Program-made: the position numbers and the translations under genes | The notes under the pieces: model-generated | Told to the model about the DNA's origin: nothing | Seen by the model: the letters and a program-made list of their open reading frames with translations, nothing else | Databases searched by the model: none | NCBI GenBank assembly: GCA_964019055.1 | Contig: OZ025209.1 | Coordinates: 9,921,741 to 9,985,740 of the forward strand | DNA length: 64,000 nt | DNA from: Anthopleura xanthogrammica | Taxonomy: Eukaryota > Cnidaria > Anthozoa > Actiniaria > Actiniidae | Direction of reading: 5' to 3' | Part shown: in pieces, positions 13,850 to 25,285 of the stretch | How positions within the stretch are numbered: the stretch's first letter is position 1 | How the letters are laid out: the number at the start of each line of letters is the position of its first letter

Positions 13850-15090
13850 AGGGACAACTGATCACAGCTAGGGACAGTTGATCAGGGCTAGGGACAGTTG
13901 ATCACAACTAGGGACAGTTGATCACAGCTAGGGACAGTTGATCACGGCTAGGGACAGTTGATCAGGGCTAGGGACAGTTGATCACAACTAGGGACAGTTG
14001 ATCACAGCTAGGGACAGTTGATCACGGCTAGGGACAGTTGATCACAGCTAGGGACAGTTGATCACAACTAGGGACAGTTGATCACAACTAGGGACAGTTG
14101 ATCACAGCTAGGGACAGTTGATCACAACTAGGGACAGTTGATCAGGGCTAGGGACAGTTGATCACAACTAGGGACAGTTGATCACAACTAGGGACAGTTG
14201 ATCACAACTAGGGACAGTTGATCAGGGCTAGGGACAGTTGATCACAACTAGGGACAGTTGATCAGGGCTAGGGACAGTTGATCACAACTAGGGACAGTTG
14301 ATCACAACTAGGGACAGTTGATCAGGGCTAGGGACAGTTGATCACAACTAGGGACAGTTGATCACAACTAGGGACAGTTGATCACAGCTAGGGACAGTTG
14401 ATCAGGGCTAGGGACAGTTGATCACAGCTAGGGACAGCTGATAAGGGCTAGGGACAGTTGATCAGGGCTAGTGACAGTTGATCAGGGCTAGGGACAGTTG
14501 ATCACGGCTAGGGACAGTTGATCAGGGCTAGGGACAGTTGATCACAGCTAGGGACAGTTGATCACAGCTAGGGACAGTTGATCACAACTAGGGACAGTTG
14601 ATCAGGGCTAGGGACAGTTGATCAGGGCTAGGGACAGTTGATCAGGGCTAGGGACAGTTGATCAGGGCTAGGGACAGTTGATCAGGGCTAGGGACAGTTG
14701 ATCAGGGCTAGGGACAGTTGATCAGGGCTAGGGACAGTTGATCAGGGCTAGGGACAGTTGATCACGGCTAGGGACAGTTGATCAGGGCTAGGGACAGTTG
14801 ATCACAACTAGGGACAGTTGATCACGGCTAGGGACAGTTGATCACAACTAGGGACAGTTGATCAGGGCTAGGGACAGTTGATCACGGCTAGGGACAGTTG
14901 ATCACAGCTAGGGACAGCTGATCAGGGCTAGGGACAGTTGATCACAGCTAGGGACAGCTGATCAGGGCTAGGGACAGTTGATCAGGGCTAGGGACAGTTG
15001 ATCAGGGCTAGGGACAGTTGATCAGGGCTAGGGACAGTTGATCACAAGTAGGGACAGTTGGTCAGGGCCAGGGACAGTTGATCAGGGCCG
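13850..15090 (-). repeat. 20-bp minisatellite, right arm, about 62 units, inverted
   Basis: Reverse complement of the left-arm unit (agggacagttgatcagggct). Read inwards from the terminus, the order of unit variants matches the left arm for about 14 units, apart from one 4-unit block present only on the left. It then diverges. Confidence 0.97.
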
Positions 15091-15172
15091 GGATACTATG
15101 TGGACGAGCGAGTATAAGTTGGCGACTATATGTATGGGCGACTATATGGCATGTTGGCATGAAGTATATACC

Positions 15173-15180
15173 AGTAACGC
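15173..15180. repeat. 8-bp target-site duplication, right copy
   Basis: agtaacgc follows the right terminus of the element and matches 11130-11137. Confidence 0.88.
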
Positions 15181-15459
15181 ACTCGTTTAGAAAAAGTCAG
15201 ATATAGAAGTTTTTAACATATTCTGCAGGCCACCAGGGGCACATTTTAGTTTTGGGATGCATTTTTTATCTTTTTTGTCCAAAATATTCCCAGAACGCAA
15301 GAAAAAGCATTTCTAGGAAGAATGCCCCTTACCTTTTCTGGTCTCATTTTGAATAAAGGAAGGTTCCTCTAAAGCCAAGTTTAGGGGGACACAGGGGGTT
15401 TGTTTCATATGGGGGATACTCCGCCCAGACTCTCAACTCCTTACCCTTTTATATACCAA

Positions 15460-15620
15460 ATTTCAGCAAAAAGGTACCCCTTTTATATACTTTTTTGCCT
15501 GAAAAGGTACCCCTTTTATATACTTTTTTGCCTGAAAAGGTACCCCTTTCATATACCTTTGAAAAAATTCCCACCCCTTTCCTATACCTGCAACCTGAGA
15601 AAGGTACCCCTTTCTGGCGG
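15460..15620. repeat. Short 33-bp tandem repeat (ggtacccc family)
   Basis: aaaggtaccccttttatata recurs at a 33-bp period (ggtacc at 15473, 15506, 15539), with a more diverged copy near 15600. The overlapping plus-strand frames here (15400-15801, 15495-15740) are open only because of the repeat. Confidence 0.8.
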
Positions 15621-15884
15621 AGCATCCCATATAGTCCATTATATAGAGTACCTTCCCACCCCCCCCCAGGTTCTCAAATTACTGGGTGCCCTTGCAGACC
15701 TCTTTACCTTGGGGTTGTTTTCCCTAACCTGTGTACGTAGCTGGCTCTCAGGGAGGTTGGGGAGAGGAAGAGGAAAGGGAGGGGAACTACAACCTCTCTG
15801 AGAGCCAACTATGCATGCAGGCTATGTTTTCCAAGAGACATTTCATAAAAATTATAGTTTGTAAGTGTAACATCAATCACATCC

Positions 15885-16075
15885 AGGTCCAATGCAAAAC
15901 GCAAAGTAGTTTTATAAAGATTTTTGATTCTTACTTTTTCTTTGTACAATGGAATTTGTCTAAATTTCTGTTTCAGGTGGAGGTTAAATCGATCATTGAG
16001 AACATTTTTGTTTATTTTAGCGATTTTTTATGAGCAGTTGGACCCAGAAATACGTCACAACTTATAATTAATAGC
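15885..16075. repeat. Dispersed repeat, copy A
   Basis: The sequence from gttttataaagatttttgat to cagaaatacgtcacaactta is closely matched at 45460-45612 in the same orientation. Shared blocks include tttcaggtggag, ttaaatc and gagcagttggaccc. No coding content is recognised. Confidence 0.8.
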
Positions 16076-16247
16076 TTTATAGCAAAGGTACTGATCACAA
16101 AAATAACTAAGGAAATGCTCTTAGGAAATTTTAAAAATGACCCCTAAAAGGTACCTGAGTCCTATCCAGGTGGGTGTGGCTACTTATTATTTTTACCCCT
16201 AAAAGGTACCAACTCTAGAACAATTAACTCATTTGTCTGTTGTCTAA

Positions 16248-16518
16248 CTCAGTTGAGTTGATGGAGTGACAAACATTTTGTCATAAAGTTTTAACACCTA
16301 GCTAGCTCCCAATGTTTCTTAGGGCAACCACCACAAAAAAGAGTGAGAAGGATCGCATCTTAGCTGAATTGGTTTCACTGCTTAAATATTTCAGCTCAAA
16401 ACCATCCAATCAGAAGCGATCATTCTCAGGGTCTATTGTGGTAGTTTCCCTTAGAAAATTGGGAGCTAGACGTTAAGAACTTTATGACAAAACTTTTGTC
16501 GCTCCAAACTCAACTGAG
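16248..16518. mobile_element. 271-bp foldback MITE
   Basis: The terminal inverted repeats begin ctcagttgagtt and end aactcaactgag. The arms pair over about 85 bp with small indels (ttttgtcataaagtt and ctagctcccaat occur in both orientations). Non-coding; target duplication not resolved. Confidence 0.85.
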
Positions 16519-17207
16519 AACCAATGTTGTTTGTGTTGATTATATTAAAAACTGAAGGTACCTGGCCCCTCCCCCTCCCCCCAGCCCCTCCCCTTCCTAC
16601 AGGCCAGGTTTTCAGTACTAAAAGATCTCCTTACATTGGGAAATGCCATTCCCGTTCCTGTTGTAATGGCATACTGTAGCTGAATCATATTTAATGTCTT
16701 ATAATATAAAGGAGACTAAAAACATGTTTTTGCAAATATCTTTAGTTGACTTAACAAACATAATTTAGTGTGACTAACAGGACTTTCTTAAAGAAGAAAT
16801 CTATGAAAAATATTAAATATCACAATAATATATGACAACCATGCTTATGGCCTCAAAACAGTACAAAATGTGGAAAAGGTTGTTGAATGACATATAATTA
16901 TCAAATTAATATGACAAATTGTTGATAACACAATGAATTTATGCTTTGAATAGTTCTTCATAAACTATTTGACCAACATGTCCAAACCAAAGACAATCAT
17001 AATAAACTTATTTCAACCATAACAGATTGAAAATCATGCAGAATTTTTGCGTAATAAGTAACAATTTGAATGCATGGCAGGGTCCAAGGCATTCGAATTC
17101 CATGCAATGGAAACATAATTCAACAATGGAGCAACCATCAAAATAATTCATTGTAAGCTTGATGTATATGGATGGTAAGATGGTAAACTGTTTCACTGAA
17201 GAAATTC
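16519..17207. other. Downstream region of the stathmin gene
   Basis: AT-rich, with a C-rich tract at about 16565-16600. It probably contains the stathmin 3' UTR (minus strand). The minus-strand frame at 17008-17253 overlaps the end of the stathmin CDS in another frame and is not a gene. Confidence 0.4.
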
Positions 17208-19302
17208 TTATCCTTGGTGTGATCTCATCTTTCTTTCCTTGGCCAATGAACACACTTTTTTAACATGCTTGAAGTGAGCATCCAGCTGTTCTTTCCTATT
17301 CTTAAAGAAAGCTTCACGATTTAAGCCATACTTCTCCATCTTTTGATGGTAATTTTCATCTTGGATCTTTTTCTGCAGATTTAGTATCTCATCCAAAGTA
17401 TTCCTTTTTTGCTCAACATTTGAATTCTTCTCTTGCACACGCTCCTTTAAGCTCTGAAGATAGCGCTGCCTTTTTTCCATTGAGGTCTCCATCTTTTTCT
17501 GGATCTTTTCCTCTGTGATCCTGCAGATTTGTTCAGTCATCTCTTGGGCATTGTGCAGGACCTCCATTGTCTTCTTGTTTTGGGCATCGAATTTCTCTCT
17601 CTGGGCTTTTCTCAAGTCTTCAGCCTTTACAAGACTTTGCATCATCTTCTGGTTAAGCTTCTCTTCTGCAATTTTAGACTGTATCTCCACCATCACCTGA
17701 TTGTTAGCCTGCACTTCCTTGATATGTTCATCTTTTGCTGTTAGACGATCTTGCAAGGCTTTATGAAGGGCATTTTTGTTCTCTTCATAGATTTCCATCT
17801 TTTGTCTGTGCTTTTCCTCAGCAACCTTGCTTTGTAGGTCTGCAAGTGCCTTAACATTTTTGCTGTGCTGGTTTCTGGCTGCCAACCTTGCTTTCTTTTG
17901 AATTTCATGTTTCTTAGAAATAAGAAAATGCAATAAATGAGAAATGATCACTAAAATTCTTCATTAAAATGAACTGCACCCCTTTTTTAAATACTGATCA
18001 ATATCACAGGACACAATATTATAAAGATGGGGCTGTTACGAATAGACACAACATTGTCTGGGGGGCTGTTACGAACAGCATGCTCAAATTTTTCTGGCCT
18101 CTTTTCTGCATTTGCTACACCATTTCGCTGACTATTTTTTACTCACACCCTCCTTTTTCTTGCATTAACGTTTTTCCTGCATGCAATGTTGTACTATCAG
18201 GGTCGGATACAGGGGGTTGGATTGGGTGGATATCCACCCCCTCTTTAGAGGTGTTAAAAATACAAAAATATGAATATTTTAAGAAATTTCTGAACTCTGA
18301 TGGAGAATAAATATCTTGAAGGTGCTTTGAATAACATCCACCCTCCTCTGTAAAATCCTGAATCCACCCCTCACTATAACTTATCTTCCTCTACTAAAAA
18401 TTCTATCAATGAAGATATGGACTAACAAAGACTTCAATACATGGTTTGTGGAAAACAAGACCAACAAATACCGCAGTACTAACTCAATCTCAAATGCCCC
18501 TCCCAGAAAAGAATGTAGATTTCATTCCGCGTTGTATTATTAAACTGCAGATTACCTAACAGAGAATCCATTATTTATCTTAAGTTAACTTAAGCTAGTT
18601 AATACGGTTTATCCTTCGTTAAAAAAGAACACTTTAAATCAAATCAAATCATAGAGCTATTAAAGTCACACAACGATATGAAAGATACGAATGAACCAAA
18701 CAAAGCTTAATTCTACAAATACTAGAGTTTTACTGCGCAGTAAAGTAGCATATCGTAATGGCGATGAAATTTTATTGAAAATATTTAAACTTTTAAGCTT
18801 AAGTTTTAGCTTACTAGAAAATTAGTACAGAACATTTGATTGAAAATAGGCTTTAAAACTTTAAAAAAACTAATAACTCAGCTGTCCCTAATTTTTGTGA
18901 TCATTTCACTTCTCTATTTGATTCGGGTTTTTTTTTTTTGGCATCGTATTTTGGTACAATAAAGATAACATGTATTATGTCCGGGTTATGTAGAAACGAT
19001 AACATTATCAGCTTTTACTAACCTTTTTTCTTATTTCAGCTTCCAGTTGTTTACGGCTGAGATATTCTTTGCTAACATTTTTATCTCCCCTAAGTGGTGA
19101 AAAATTTGGCTGACGAGCATTCTCGACAACTGGTTTAAACCACATCTCGAAGGCCACTGGCTTCGGAATTTTTTCTATAGAAAAAAATGAGCACCAAACG
19201 ATTATACGGTAAGAATTAAGCTAGTAAGATTTGACTCCTTCTTTTCTTTTTTTCTCCAAAGAAGTTGAGCTTACCTGGTGTTTGAATTTGAGTATCAGCC
19301 AT
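17208..19302 (-). CDS. stmn: Stathmin-family protein with four helical repeats (3 exons, 294 aa)
   Basis: Stathmins bind alpha/beta-tubulin heterodimers along a long helix and promote microtubule disassembly in the cytoplasm. Exons: 19302-19275 (MADTQIQTP), 19174-19023, 17912-17208. All junctions are GT-AG and the phases agree. Residues 10-60 (KIPKPVAFEMWFKP...) are the N-terminal cap, with the AFE motif that precedes the capping hairpin in stathmins. The last exon is one continuous coiled-coil with four tandem units of about 50 residues keyed on KVAEEKHRQKME, KIAEEKLNQKMM, RITEEKIQKKME and KIQDENYHQKME. Classical stathmins have two tubulin-binding repeats, so this one is about twice as long in the helical part. 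Intron 2 (17913-19022) holds dispersed-repeat debris around 18190-18375 (gggtggatatccacccc type) and no other gene. Confidence 0.85.
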
Positions 19303-20456
19303 TCTTGCAACCTGCAACTTGAGAAGCGAGAAGCTTTAGAATTAATTTTCGTTAGCCAAAGAGGTTTCCTAAGGAAAAAATCAATTGTTTATAGGATTTT
19401 ACGAAGTTTTCTTCGATTATCAACCCACCTAAAAGCAAATTTTAGCTTTGTAATGATGCAAACCATGCAAAACTTTCCCAACGTCTGTTTACCCCGCGTA
19501 ACACGAGAGCATGGCGTTGCGCGCCTTCAAATACCAACAGATCGAACACGTGATAAGCAAACGTACATTTTGATTGGCTGTTTTTGCAAGAAGTTCTAGG
19601 TCTCTAAAGGGAATGTAAGTACACTCACAGCTCACTCGATTAGCTTCCAAAAGGACTTTCTCCCTTCGTAAATTTTGTCTAAAACGAGTGCAAAAAATTT
19701 ACACTTACCGCTTTTTCTATGAGTAAAACCATGTCTATTTTTTAAAACTTCGTCAAAAGTTACTTTTCAATGTACTCTTTTGGAAATCCGCCGACCCCCC
19801 CACCCCTCATTTTTTTCTTCCATGACTCTCACATCACCATAATGCATTGTGTTTCGGGGGTAGCTCCAGTGTATGCGGGCTAGGCCTCACTTCTAAGATC
19901 GGAAAACAAAAGCAGAAATTAAAATAACAAAAGAAGCAAGTATTGGATTCGAGGCATGGGAAAATGAAACCTTTGGTGTATGGACCACAGGGAGCCAAAT
20001 TTAGATAGTAAAAGTAAAAGGTGAATATTAATAAAAAAAATCAAATTTTTGAGTTTCGTATAAGAATTAATGTTAAGCAAATACTAGGATAAAGAGTTTG
20101 GAATGTGTGAAAGAATATTAAGTTTGAACTCGAGAACTATAGCTCATTCATTCGAGTAACTGAGAAGTCAAAACGATTATATCCCCCTAGAACGTCTATA
20201 TTGAGAAGCAGGCAGAGAAAGTATCATCAGAGAAACCAATAATAAACCATGAAGAGTCACAGTTTCACTCAGATACAATTTCAGAGTAAGAACATCATGG
20301 CATCTGGAAAAGCAATAAAATTAGGAGACCGTTGATACGTTATTTTTGTAAAAGAATTTCGAAGCGAGAAAAATATATATATTCGCAAGCAAAAGCAGGA
20401 TCTATCAAGAGGGAAAACTTTAAAACTAATTCAGGAATTTCTTTGATGTTGGATGA
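19303..20456. other. Region upstream of the stathmin gene
   Basis: Contains the presumed stathmin promoter next to 19302. No core element can be named. The plus-strand frame at 19231-19599 runs antisense across the stathmin first exon and is rejected. 19620-20456 shows nothing recognisable. Confidence 0.35.
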
Positions 20457-20468
20457 ATGGACATCACT

Positions 20469-20646
20469 CGCTTGGGTGTAATCGGTTGTCCCATTTCAGA
20501 CCGCGTGTCATTCCCCAGAGTATCATTTCATTGTTCAACGGTTGCGCATGACAAGATACATGAATATGGGTACAACTCAAACAAAGAATCTTATTCTCAA
20601 GAGAATGACACGTGGTCTGAAATGGGACAACATTACCCCAAGCCGA
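20469..20646. repeat. Inverted repeat with about 45-bp arms
   Basis: Left arm ggttgtcccatttcagacc with tgtcattc, right arm gaatgaca with ggtctgaaatgggacaac. The arms are separated by about 89 bp. It sits just left of the 53-bp satellite and inside a chance open frame (20457-20792). Confidence 0.85.
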
Positions 20647-20799
20647 TGAGGTCTATTCAAGTAGTAGACATGGAGTTTGAGTCAGTGTCCAGCACATCCA
20701 AAGACCAGGCACACTTTGCAAATCAGTCTAAGAATACCGGGTGTTCATCAGAAGCCTACTTTCTCTGGATCAATCCAAACCCTTCGGGATAATGGCAGT

Positions 20800-23700
20800 G
20801 TACGAAAACTGGCCTATTTTGATCACTTGTTATATACTGTGACATTTTAAGTCAGTAGCCACTGGCCTATTTTGATCACTTGTTATATACTGTGACATTA
20901 TAAGTCAGTAGCCACTGGCTTATTTTGATCCGACTTGTTATGTACTGTGACATTTTAAGTCAGTAACCACTGGCTTATTTTGATCACTTGTTATATACTG
21001 TGACATTTCAAACCAGTAGCCACTGGCCTATTTTGATCACTTGTTATGTACTGTGACATTTCAAACCAGTAACCACTGGCCTATTTTGATCGCTTGTTAT
21101 ATACTGTGACATTTCAAACCAGTAACCACTGGCCTATTTTGATCGCTTGTTATATACTGTGACATTTCAAACCAGTAACCACTGGCCTATTTTGATCACT
21201 TGTTATATACTGTGACATTTTAAGTCAGTAGCCACTGGCCTATTTTGATCACTTGTTATGTACTGTGACATTTTAAGTCAGTAGCCACTGGCCTATTTTG
21301 ATCACTTGTTATGTACTGTGACATTTTAAGTCAGTAGCCACTGGCCTATTTTGATCACTTGTTATGTACTGTGACATTTTAAGTCAGTAGCCACTGGCCT
21401 ATTTTGATCACTTGTTATGTACTGTGACATTTTAAGTCAGTAGCCACTGGCCTATTTTGATCACTTGTTATGTACTGTGACATTTTAAGTCAGTAGCCAC
21501 TGGCCTATTTTGATCACTTGTTATGTACTGTGACATTTCAAACCAGTAACCACTGGCCTATTTTGATCGCTTGTTATATACTGTGACATTTTAAGCCGTA
21601 AGCCACTGGCCTATTTTGATCACTTGTCATGAACTGTGACATTTTAAGCCGTAAGCCACTGGCCTATTTTGATCACTTGTTATATACTGTGACATTTTAA
21701 GTCAGTAGCCACTGGCCTATTTTGATCACTTGTTATATACTGTGACATTTTAAGTCAGTAGCCACTGGCCTATTTTGATCACTTGTTATGTACTGTGACA
21801 TTTCAAACCAGTAACCACTGGCCTATTTTGATCACTTGTCATGAACTGTGACATTTCAAACCAGTAACCACTGGCCTATTTTGATCACTTGTCATGAACT
21901 GTGACATTTCAAACCAGTAACCACTGGCCTATTTTGATCACTTGTTATATACTGTGACATTTTAAGTCAGTAGCCACTGGCCTATTTTGATCACTTGTTA
22001 TGTACTGTGACATTTCAAACCAGTAACCACTGGCCTATTTTGATCACTTGTCATGAACTGTGACATTTCAAACCAGTAACCACTGGCCTATTTTGATCAC
22101 TTGTTATATACTGTGACATTTTAAGTCAGTAGCCACTGGCCTATTTTGATCACTTGTTATGTACTGTGACATTTCAAACCAGTAACCACTGGCCTATTTT
22201 GATCACTTGTTATATACTGTGACATTTTAAGTCAGTAGCCACTGGCCTATTTTGATCACTTGTTATGTACTGTGACATTTTAAGTCAGTAGCCACTGGCC
22301 TATTTTGATCACTTGTTATGTACTGTGACATTTTAAGTCAGTAGCCACTGGCCTATTTTGATCACTTGTTATGTACTGTGACATTTCAAACCAGTAACCA
22401 CTGGCCTATTTTGATCGCTTGTTATATACTGTGACATTTTAAGCCGTAAGCCACTGGCCTATTTTGATCACTTGTCATGAACTGTGACATTTCAAACCAG
22501 TAACCACTGGCCTATTTTGATCACTTGTTATGTACTGTGACATTTTAAGTCAGTAGCCACTGGCCTATTTTGATCACTTGTTATGTACTGTGACATTTTA
22601 AGTCAGTAGCCACTGGCCTATTTTGATCACTTGTTATGTACTGTGACATTTCAAACCAGTAACCACTGGCCTATTTTGATCGCTTGTTATATACTGTGAC
22701 ATTTTAAGCCGTAAGCCACTGGCCTATTTTGATCACTTGTCATGAACTGTGACATTTCAAACCAGTAACCACTGGCCTATTTTGATCACTTGTTATATAC
22801 TGTGACATTTTAAGTCAGTAGCCACTGGCCTATTTTGATCACTTGTTATGTACTGTGACATTTTAAGTCAGTAGCCACTGGCCTATTTTGATCACTTGTT
22901 ATGTACTGTGACATTTTAAGTCAGTAGCCACTGGCCTATTTTGATCACTTGTTATATACTGTGACATTTTAAGTCAGTAGCCACTGGCCTATTTTGATCA
23001 CTTGTTATATACTGTGACATTTCAAACCAGTAGCCACTGGCCTATTTTGATCACTTGTTATGTACTGTGACATTTTAAGTCAGTAGCCACTGGCCTATTT
23101 TGATCACTTGTTATGTACTGTGACATTTTAAGTCAGTAGCCACTGGCCTATTTTGATCACTTGTTATGTACTGTGAAATTTTAAGTCAGTAGCCACTGGC
23201 CTATTTTGATCACTTGTTATATACTGTGACATTTTAAGTCAGTAGCCACTGGCCTATTTTGATCACTTGTTATGTACTGTGACATTTCAAACCAGTAACC
23301 ACTGGCCTATTTTGATCACTTGTCATGAACTGTGACATTTCAAACCAGTAACCACTGGCCTATTTTGATCACTTGTCATGAACTGTGACATTTCAAACCA
23401 GTAACCACTGGCCTATTTTGATCACTTGTTATATACTGTGACATTTTAAGTCAGTAGCCACTGGCCTATTTTGATCACTTGTTATGTACTGTGACATTTC
23501 AAACCAGTAACCACTGGCCTATTTTGATCACTTGTCATGAACTGTGACATTTCAAACCAGTAACCACTGGCCTATTTTGATCACTTGTTATATACTGTGA
23601 CATTTTAAGTCAGTAGCCACTGGCCTATTTTGATCACTTGTTATGTACTGTGACATTTCAAACCAGTAACCACTGGCCTATTTTGATCACTTGTTATATA

Positions 23701-23945
23701 CTGTGACATTTTAAGTCAGTAGCCACTGGCCTATTTTGATCACTTGTTATGTACTGTGACATTTTAAGTCAGTAGCCACTGGCCTATTTTGATCACTTGT
23801 TATGTACTGTGACATTTTAAGTCAGTAGCCACTGGCCTATTTTGATCACTTGTTATGTACTGTGACATTTTAAGTCAGTAGCCACTGGCCTATTTTGATC
23901 ACTTGTTATATACTGTGACATTTTAAGTCAGTAGCCACTGGCCTA
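20800..23945. repeat. 53-bp satellite array, about 59 copies
   Basis: The unit is tattttgatcacttgttata plus tactgtgaca and ttttaagtcagtagccactggcc; the period is exactly 53 bp (gatcact at 20821 and 20874). Two variable boxes occur: ttatatactg, ttatgtactg or tcatgaactg; and ttaagtcagtag, tcaaaccagtaa or ttaagccgtaag. Marker units are duplicated at 1,484 bp (28 units): tgtcatgaac at 21837/21890 recurs at 23321/23374. This shows block duplication within the array. The last unit is broken at gcctaaaatg. Confidence 0.96.
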
Positions 23946-24499
23946 AAATGTTACAGTAAGTAAGCTACATATACTTAATATATCCAATTTTACAAACGTC
24001 AGTGAGTGGCTTCATATAGACTAAGTCAGTGGCATATTATGTCATTATCTAGTCCCAAAATCGCTCCTGTGAGGCCACAGGTATCCCAAGCTGGGTTTCT
24101 GTGGTTTCCTATTGAACTTATAAGGCAATGTATGGCGATTTTTCGAAAAAATTAAAAATCAGTAAATCACACAAATAAATGTCCCTACTTGTGTTTCGTG
24201 TTTTGCTTTGAGTCTCTGTGAAGTTTCAGGTCATTTGCAGCAATATTGAGCGAGTATCGTGGTGGAGTATCCCTCGTACTTAAAAATTGGGAAGGTAGCA
24301 CACTTCAGGCCGCTCGAACCCTCGATAATGGTCAATGATTCGCCTCTAGTTCAGCCAAAATTACACATCAAGCCGAAATTCTTTCACAGAACCTTAGTCC
24401 GATATCTGATACAACCACACAATCGATCTCCCTTTCGGAATTCAACGCTAACAGTTTCAAAAGCCAATTTTTTTCGAAGCCATTGCCAATCCGATATGA
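23946..24499. other. Sequence between the 53-bp satellite and the LINE
   Basis: No gene or repeat recognised. The frame at 24259-24504 has no family features and is taken as chance. Confidence 0.35.
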
Positions 24500-24525
24500 T
24501 ATGAAAAAAAATCAAAGCTATGCAT

Positions 24526-25245
24526 ATTAAATGCGAGATCTGTTTGTAACAAATCTTTGATGTTAAATGATTTTGTTGTTGATAATCATATTGACATATT
24601 ATGCATTACTGAAACATGGTTAAAATCTAATAATCAATTAATAATCAATGAACTTAAACCTAAAGGCTATATTTTTCAACATGTTGCCCGAAAAGGTAGA
24701 GGTGGAGGTATTGGTATTCTCTATAAGAAAGGTTTAAAACTTGAAAAATTTATGTTATCTAATAAATTCAATTCATTTGAAGTTATGGGCATGTCTCTTC
24801 GCTCTTCATCTGAACGTATCTTTCTTTTTGTTATTTATCGACCACCCCCTTCTGGTCGTAATAAATTAACTAATAAAATGTTTTTTGATGAATTTCAACT
24901 TTTTTAGAGGAGATTTCCTCGAACAATGGTTCATTACTCTTAGCTGGGGACTTTAATTTTCATGTTGAAGACAGTTCTAATTCAACTGCTCTGCATTTCC
25001 TTAACATTCTAGAGTGCTTCAATTTACAACAGCATGTCAATATGCCAACATTTAATAATAAACATATTCTTGATCTTGTTATCACTAGAAATAGTCTTCC
25101 TGGTACTGTTATGAAAAAGTGTTTTCATCTCTTATTGCCTACTATTACCAAGATTGTCAACCTATCTTTAAATACTGCAACCGTGCCATCAAGTCTGAAG
25201 CAAGCTTTGATAAAAACCAATACTGAAGAAACAATCTTTATCTTC
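24526..25245 (+). pseudogene. LINE apurinic-type endonuclease fragment, frameshifted and internally deleted
   Basis: Frame 1 (to 24907) carries DILCITETWL and GGGIGILYKK and then stops. The next frame continues with LLLAGDFNFHV and PTFNNKHILDLVIT. The text then jumps directly to the RT-proximal block (LSLNTATVPSSLKQALIK). The C-terminal endonuclease and the linker between these motifs are missing, and a further frameshift near 25213 separates this part from the RT frame. Confidence 0.8.
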
Positions 25246-25285
25246 TGAAGAATTTGTTAATTTTCGACCCATATCTAACTTAAGT

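Larger units (their letters stand above)
11138..15172. mobile_element. 4,035-bp non-autonomous DNA transposon with mirrored minisatellite arms
   Basis: The left end GGTATATACTTCATGCCAAC and the right end are perfect inverted repeats. Identity extends at least about 130 bp into the element, through the first three minisatellite units. An 8-bp target duplication (agtaacgc) flanks it. Behind the roughly 85-bp unique terminus, each arm is a 20-bp minisatellite in opposite orientation (11222-12090 and 13850-15090). The 1.76-kb core is AT-rich and has no transposase-like frame. Perfect terminal identity plus an intact duplication indicate a young insertion. An 8-bp duplication occurs in hAT, P and Zisupton-type elements among others, but the GGTATA terminus is not typical of hAT. 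The superfamily is not assigned. Confidence 0.9.

Noticed and set aside
11138..15172. hAT family assignment
   Set aside because: The 8-bp duplication fits, but the GGTATA terminus is not the usual hAT start and there is no transposase to compare, so the superfamily is left open.
15400..16033. Overlapping plus-strand frames (133, 81 and 100 aa)
   Set aside because: Open because of 33-bp repeat units and dispersed-repeat sequence that recurs at 45.5 kb.
17515..17744. Plus-strand frames antisense to stathmin
   Set aside because: Shadows of the coiled-coil coding exon.
20457..20792. 111-aa plus-strand frame
   Set aside because: It runs through both arms of an inverted repeat, so the sequence is explained by the repeat. 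No family features.
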